Shown piece by piece: positions 16,135 through 22,141 of a DNA stretch of 22,141 nt; position 1 is the first letter of the stretch; each line of letters opens with the position of its first letter. The stretch lies in NCBI GenBank assembly GCA_008931825.1, contig QXVZ01004159.1:1-22141 (forward strand), written 5' to 3'. The translations under genes and the position numbers were made by a program. Under the pieces are notes generated by a model. That model had not been told where the DNA came from and did no database searches. It saw only the letters and a program-made list of their open reading frames with translations. The DNA is from Phallusia fumigata (Eukaryota > Chordata > Ascidiacea > Phlebobranchia > Ascidiidae).

Positions 16135-18520
16135 CAATGAAACGGAGGAGCCGTGATGTCGTATCCATCGCCACAAAATACCCGCCGAATAATCCGATTA
16201 TCCAATACCATGAGCCTCAAACCAAGACCAAAGGACGTGTTGATTCCCAGTGCCCTTAAAAACCGCACTTGATCACGTAGGAGAAATTAAAAGTCACAAA
16301 ATACCCAAAGCGTGAAAAATCGGGAATGTTTTTGTTAAGGTTTCGGTAACCGATAGAAACGTACATTGGGGTTTACTACGCGTGAATTTGTAAGGTGGTG
16401 TTTCTATGACGTGGAAGATATAGAATAAAGCGTCGATAACCGGTAAACAGTTTCATGATTAGAAAAACAATTGAATTGGTTGGTATGCGCAGGGAAATTG
16501 AGGAAATAAACACTTTGTTCAATCAATTTTTCATCATCGCCTGCAAGTGTGACTATACGGCCTGATCTTTGTTTTACTTGTTCGTGTTTAAGATTTAAAC
16601 ATCGCTGAACATTTAACTTAAATTAGTGGAAAACCCAGTGAAGTTGCTTAACGAGTAAAAAAATGAAAACCTGTAAAACACTTTAGCAAACTATATGACA
16701 AGACCTACTGGTAGCCGCAATATTAATCAAATACGTGTGTTGTCTTGTTACATTCGCAAAAATATTTCACAAATCAGACTGACCCCTTACGTTATGAAAA
16801 TTTGCTGCAGTACGTGGTTCGTTGCGTTACACAGGAATAGTTAGGAAGTTTGTAAAGTTATAAACAGTTGCAGCCTGAACTTTGTACGCCATCTGGGAAC
16901 AAATTATGGAAAGCTTACGGTTGCTGATGCAGCAATAATTATCTGGGTGTATCTCTAAGCATCACACTTGGATATTGCTTTTAATATTTTGCGTGAGTTG
17001 CTAAACGTTCCTTCCTTGATGTTCTTTCAAAGATAAGATTACTTGGTCTATTCTATGTCTTTTACCATTCGTTATATTGTTATGGTTAGTGTTGAGATTA
17101 GGAACTTTTTTTAAATTATTAAGAACGCACATAAACTGCAAATCCTTTTGCATGTTCTTTTGTCCGTTCATTACCAGCGTTCGTTGTGTACATGAAGACA
17201 TCTTCAAACAATTTACATTTATAATTTTACAATTTATTATCCGAAAACAAACAGAGGTGCACCTAGCGGCTCACAAAAATAATGCATCAAGCGCCCCACA
17301 TCATTTAGGCACCATTTCTATAATTGTTAGAGTGAGTCCTCGGCGAAGTGGTTTGCTGATCATTTTTCAAAAATTGCAACTCTCTACCTCCAACTGGCGG
17401 TAATTAACATGTTGAACGCAGCAGGTAATAGGCCCAAGCATACAGTTATTTCGCATTCACGATACATTTTAGTACGGAAGAAATTGGAACAGGAAAAAAA
17501 CGCCACTAAGTCCATTCATATCGGTGCAATGAAATTAGGGCACAGATATAACATGGCTAGCAATTGACGCGACCTTCCTCAAACTTCGTTTTTATGTTTG
17601 ACACAAAAATGATTTTCCAAAAAAAATTTTGGTCAACGTAAATATAGCAACGCGAGGAACAATTATTTAAAATTTTCATTTTGCTTTTTGATTTGCGGTT
17701 TATTGCCCTAGCCTAAGCATAAAGTTACCAATTATAGGTCAAACTCAAACCAAATTTAACTAAATCGGGCCAAAAATCTGTTCTGGGGCATCGCCCGTTA
17801 GAAAGCCTTAGACATCAATAAATAGGTTTTGTTGAAACAAACGCAAGTTGTTCATAATATTATGCACGTTTTATTGACGTCAAGTATTTACGAAAATATT
17901 GAATGCAGCGCAACAAACGACGATTGACCAACACTTCACTAAAAGCATGAAATATTTCTGTTCAAGCAAAACTTCTGTTCATGTGTTTTACTTGGATACG
18001 TTAAATTAATATTGGAGGAGTTACGGCCTTTTGTTGGAATGAAAACGCATTTTGCCTGTGAAAATGTCAGTTTTCAGCTTTCTGATCAATCTTTTGAAGA
18101 TTTTTTTCTGAAAAAAAAGCATTGTTTATGCATTGCATTTTAGCTCAGGTTAACACGACGTAGTCAAACTAATCCGACATCCTGTAAACATTTTGCTGCT
18201 TCGACTAAAGTTTTTTGACTGTCTATTAATCAGAATCCCCAGAATTAAGGCCCATAATTACTGGCATCATGTTTGGTAGAAACATCCTGTTTAGAAAAGT
18301 CTATTGCGAAAATAGGATTGATACGGAAACTACAAAAAAATTAACTTGCCCTATTCGGCAAGAGACGACGTTGCCAAAATTTGAAACAACACCGTAAATA
18401 TTGTTAGAACGTTCTGTAATTTTATTGAACATAAATATGACACGAACACAACCACAGCAAAGCGACAATAATTTGCTCACGACAATCAAAGGATCGTCAA
18501 AAAGTAATTTCCTAGAGCGG
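16135..18520. other. AT-rich stretch, no firm feature
   Basis: No gene, RNA or mobile element is recognised. CACAAAATACCC occurs at 16172-16183 and 16295-16306 as a short direct repeat. Confidence 0.45.
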
Positions 18521-18524
18521 TCCG

Positions 18525-18534
18525 GTCACGTGAC
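18525..18534. promoter_or_regulatory. Palindromic GTCACGTGAC element
   Basis: A perfect 10-bp palindrome with a CACGTG E-box core. It equals the CLEAR/USF-type site bound by bHLH-zip factors such as TFEB and USF in other animals. It stands about 25 bp before a pyrimidine-rich, open plus-strand stretch (18561-18773), but no gene start is proven. Confidence 0.35.
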
Positions 18535-18606
18535 ATTAACCAAATATCGATTTTTTCAGTTTGGATAAAAATCCGCCAGATTGTTTTTCGCTGTCATCGC
18601 CTTTCT

Positions 18607-18686
18607 TCTCCGATTTCTCGTTTTCTCTGTCGATATTCGAAGTTTTCTTCGTTTCGACTTTGTCTAGGAAAAGGAGAAATCGGAGA
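18607..18686. repeat. 13-bp perfect inverted repeat with a 54-bp spacer
   Basis: TCTCCGATTTCTC (18607-18619) pairs perfectly with GAGAAATCGGAGA (18674-18686). The spacer is pyrimidine-rich and contains TCGATATTCGA. It could form a hairpin in RNA or be a miniature-element remnant. Confidence 0.6.
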
Positions 18687-19138
18687 TTTTTATTACAGCG
18701 TGAAGCTTGTACCGTTTGTAACTTACGTACGCTGTTGCGTGTTTTTGGAAAAACTTTTCAGAAAACTATGTAAATCTCCGTGTTTCCAAATCATTGCGTT
18801 TTCAAATGGCACGTTCAAAACGAGCATAAATTTGCCTGGCAAATTGACAAGTTACATGACATTTTTTAATGACGAAATATGATCTTCAAGTAAAAATGTC
18901 CTGAACAAGACTATGCAAAACGTGCAGGCAAATTTTAGAAATAATTTGGTTGAGTTATAATACGCTGCCAGCTATCGCGTCTATCTCTTACTGCTTACGC
19001 TTATATTAATTTGTTTTATAACGTCACGACTGTCATTTGACAAAAACCCATGTCAGTTTCCTGAGCAAGCATGTCTAAACATGTAAGCACGGAAACAAAT
19101 ATGGTAAGCATTTACAACAACGAATAAAACAGCAAGCA

Positions 19139-21194
19139 CTAACTTTCAGTTGGGTGAAATCCTTCTACTGTGCCTTCAAATTCTTTATCTTCCTCCGTAA
19201 ATTCAAGTAAAGCTTCTTTTTGGCGCGTGGAAACCATTCTTGAAAAACACAAGCAAACTTTATATGCAACCAAACGCGACAAACACAGTTATTATAATGT
19301 CAACTCGAAGTAAAGCGCAGAAGAAAGTAAATCTACTTACTTGGGTAATTTGATCTTGACATGAATGTAGTGTGTACCAAAACCGTAACTATTTACTTTT
19401 TTGATGCCCTGACCGGGAAATTCAAAACGTTGATGAGAACTTGTGCCGGGAGGAATCTGTGAAGGTACGTAATGGTTTACAACATGGTAAAATAAACTTA
19501 GTTTATTTGGGTAGGCAGCTGCAGGACAAAAACGAAAGATATTCAAATTTAAACCCTTACATACCAAGAGTATATNCACCTAATTTATATTCTAGTAAGC
19601 CAAGTCACTCAGTCAGCTTAAAAATGACTAGTTTTCATTGCAGAAGAATATCATCACACTAACCTGCAGGAACAGGTACAGTAATTGCTTTATGTTGCTT
19701 TACTTGACCTCGTCCTTTGCATTTTACACAAGGGTATGTGATAAGTTTGCCAGTTCCACCACATCTTCTACATGTTGAGCGCATAACAAATGGGCCAGTT
19801 ACCACTTGTTCCTGGATAATTAACAGAGCAAAAAATGTCCTTAATAATAGGAGCTGTGTTAAATGAAATTTGAGCTTACAGTTCCAGTTCCTCCACAATG
19901 GCCACATTTTGTGATCTTAGTGCCGGGTTCATTGCCTTTTCCCTGGCAAGCAGGACATGTATCCATTAAGTCAATATTTAGTGTTTTGTTTGCACCCTTT
20001 GCCGCCTCTGAGAATGTTAGATCCATGTAAACCTTAAAAAAACAGTTTAAAAATTAATATGTTACATTAGTTTTATTACTTTATGTTGCTTTTATTTTTT
20101 ACTTGCGATTGCATGACAGCAGTTTTTGCCATAATTTAAAAAAACTTGTGTACCTCCAGTGGAGCAAATTCACGGAAATCTTCAAAACCTGCACGGGCGC
20201 CACCGCCAGAAAATTCTTCAAATATTTTACGAAACAGATCTTCTGGGTCCATGTGACCTCCGAAACCCTGAGCACCCCATTGTGATTGACCTTGCTGGTT
20301 CGCTTGGTATCCTGTTGTGCCCAGGATATCATATTGTTGTCTTTTAGAGTCATCCCCTAGTACCTACACCAAAAGACAATTGGAACTTGCATCAGTGACA
20401 CAACTGTACTGTAACTACATTTAATTTTAAGAAGATGACCAACCTCATAAGCTTCTGCAACTTCAGCAAATTTCTTGGAGGCATTTTTATCTCCCTTGTT
20501 AGTATCAGGATGAAACTTTTTGGCTAACTAAAATGAACAGCATAAAATAGTTAAGATGCAACTGACACAACCATTTAGCGCAAAATACTGACAGCTAACA
20601 TAGGATTTTAGAAAAAAACTGGACCAAAATGTCCCATGTCTGTGCAAGTTAAAAAACAACTTGTGCATAAAGCTGCCATAATCTGTGGACTGGTCACACT
20701 CACAACCTACTAAGCAGTCTTTCATGTTTATATTTTTACTATTTTTCATGACTACTGTTTGCACCTGATAGTATGCCTTTTTAATTTCCTTCTGGGTGGC
20801 ATTTTTTGAGACACCAAGGATTTTATAAAGATCTTTGTTTGCAAGGTTCGATGTTGTATGGATTGATGAAATTTTTGAAAGTCGACTGCAAACATTACCT
20901 GAAAAATAAAACATCAGGTTATTTTCCCTACAAATACACAGGAAAATTTGTCACTTGTCCATTTATAAAAATACAATGCAGCAACAAAATTAAAACACAA
21001 AACTTTTTTGCTTTTAAACACGATGACTTGCCTTTACACTGCGGGTTTGGATGTGTTTGAGACCATGTAAACACATGAAAGTTTCTTTGACTTGGTTTTA
21101 GACAGCAAGACGATGACAGAAGCCCACTTTCAAAAGTATTTTTAATATTTTTGCACAAACGAATTGAAGCACACGTTCGCCCGAGCGCAGACAT
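19139..21194 (-). CDS. DNAJA3: Mitochondrial DnaJ co-chaperone, DNAJA3/Tid1 family (one or more exons missing in gap)
   Basis: Class A Hsp40 that stimulates the ATPase of mitochondrial Hsp70 and hands it unfolded clients. Exons: 21032-21194, 20765-20898, 20444-20527, 20154-20363, 19880-20032, 19664-19811, (gap), 19341-19456, 19139-19238. A basic, serine-rich leader of about 75 residues fits a mitochondrial presequence. The J domain runs from [20 protein letters not shown], with HPD at residues 105-107, to about residue 140. A Gly-rich segment follows ([13 protein letters not shown]), then the zinc region from residue 223 with four CxxC motifs (CPAC, CGHC, CRRC, CVKC), and VPVPAG. After the gap comes [20 protein letters not shown] and [18 protein letters not shown], typical of the family's C-terminal domain. 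The ATG at 21194 gives the expected leader. The C-terminus is short, ending EGFHPTES. The first intron has a GC donor. Confidence 0.93.
19576..19576. other. Assembly gap (single N) removing DNAJA3 exon(s)
   Basis: The N lies between DNAJA3 exons 19664-19811 (ending VPVPAG) and 19341-19456 (starting IPPGTSS). DNAJA3 relatives have roughly 60-70 residues between these points. Neither 19457-19575 nor 19577-19663 encodes them, so the exon or exons fall in the gap. Confidence 0.88.
21028..21031 (-). other. GC donor of DNAJA3 intron 1
   Basis: The exon ends CAGTGTAAAG and the intron begins GCAAGT, the consensus of GC-AG introns. This site leaves one base (G) over, which matches the acceptor at 20899-20900 where exon 2 starts with GT. 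No GT donor nearby gives the correct phase. Confidence 0.75.
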
Positions 21195-22141
21195 TTTGCT
21201 CACATGTGAAATGTCCAATGCTACAGAGCAACAACGTGCGGCAGAGCAGAATTATAGTTCTATTTTTACAATTTTTGAAAAAAGTTAGTCTCACACTTAG
21301 GCAGATTTTAAGGAATGCATTAAAAAAATAGAAGACCAATTTCTTTCATCAACGTCTAAAGAACAATTTTACAAAAATATGGCGATGTCAATGATTTTCA
21401 CAAGCTGAACGTATTTTAGAAGAAGGTACCGCAATGTTGCGTATTGAGAAAAATAACAGTAGATTTACACAATACGTTGAAATAATTTCAAGCAATTGTA
21501 TTCAAACAACCTTTCCATAATAATTTTTTTTTAAATTTGTGAGAAGCGATTATAGGTCCTTTTGCACAAAAATATATCGATAGACATTCGGCCTTTGATT
21601 TATAGGGAAATAAAAAAAACGGTGTACGAGAACCTTAGGTGTCAATAGTTAAAAAAAACACAGTGCTTATAGCCTTGGTTATGTTTGGTACTTTGTTTGT
21701 GCGGCCTTACACATATGTTTTGTAAAGATTTCTAATGTTGCTTCAAGGAAGCGAACTGTGCCTTGTTCTAATAAGTGGGCCGGTTTATACGTAATCCAGT
21801 TGTTGTACTTACTTGTTGTGGGTAGAACCCGAGTAAATGCACGCAGTAAGTTATTGATGGGCGTGTCAGAGTTGAAGTTAACGACTCCACTCCCACTGAT
21901 AGAAGGGCAGTTCTTTATATTTAAAAAACTCCGACATAAGATCAGGACAAAAGAAAAGACCGGAAATATATCGGCAATTAACTCTACAGCAGTTTGGTAA
22001 AAACAACGACGCCGCATCCACATATGTTTATTTACTGTCAAATTGTCAAGCTCGTTTATGAATATGCTTTGAATACTCATTTAAACATTTAAACAGAACT
22101 TGGAAGGCTCTATTACTAAGTTACATGTCATCAACAGGTGT
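21195..22141. other. Upstream flank of the DNAJA3 gene
   Basis: No second gene is recognised. A TATCGATA palindrome (the DRE-type sequence known from insect housekeeping promoters) lies at 21575-21582 and a CCAAT sequence near 21336. No clear TATA box or heat-shock element is seen close to the ATG. Short frames on both strands at 21679-22080 look like chance. Confidence 0.4.

Noticed and set aside
1..22141. CRISPR arrays, bacterial operons, tRNA or rRNA genes
   Set aside because: No regularly spaced repeats, no ribosome-binding-site gene clusters and no tRNA T-loop or rRNA-like stretches were seen; the window is eukaryotic.

Overview
The window is eukaryotic nuclear DNA: AT-rich, with spliceosomal GT-AG introns of roughly 60 to 500 bp, TATA-type promoter sequence and no operon structure. 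The compact introns and a secreted gene built from Ly6, sushi (CCP) and VWA modules suggest an invertebrate deuterostome, most likely a tunicate such as Ciona. That assignment is inference; the sequence itself contains no species marker.

Three single N characters (2752, 12485, 19576) divide the window into four pieces, apparently shortened assembly gaps. Bases 1-217 are identical to 12268-12484, and the second copy stops exactly at the N. The best explanation is that piece 1 (1-2751) really follows piece 2 (2753-12484) and the two contig ends overlap by 217 bp. With that order, a 27-exon minus-strand gene reads through without a stop and with every intron phase matching: 3900 nt, 1299 residues. 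It encodes a signal peptide, a Ly6/uPAR domain, four CCPs, a VWA domain, three CCPs, a second VWA, two CCPs and a third VWA. I see no membrane anchor or protease domain. The 5' part (signal, Ly6, CCP1) lies at 31-1587 behind a TATA box at 1638-1645. The rest lies at 12387 down to 6610.

Piece 2 starts inside a decayed Ty3/gypsy retrotransposon on the plus strand (RNase H, integrase, probable 3' LTR; 2753 to about 4560). A possible terminal exon of an unknown minus-strand gene follows at 4841-5065. The stretch to 6470 is AT-rich with nothing firm.

Piece 3 (12486-19575) is mostly non-genic or unrecognised, with a few open frames of unknown meaning. At its right end, and across the last N, lies the minus-strand gene for a mitochondrial DnaJ co-chaperone of the DNAJA3/Tid1 family (21194 to 19139). 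Its first intron appears to be of the GC-AG type. The exon or exons encoding about 60-70 residues of the substrate-binding region are missing at the N. The last kilobase holds only the upstream flank of this gene.

The large secreted gene and the DnaJ gene are not functionally linked: one probably acts outside the cell in adhesion or recognition, the other in mitochondrial protein folding.
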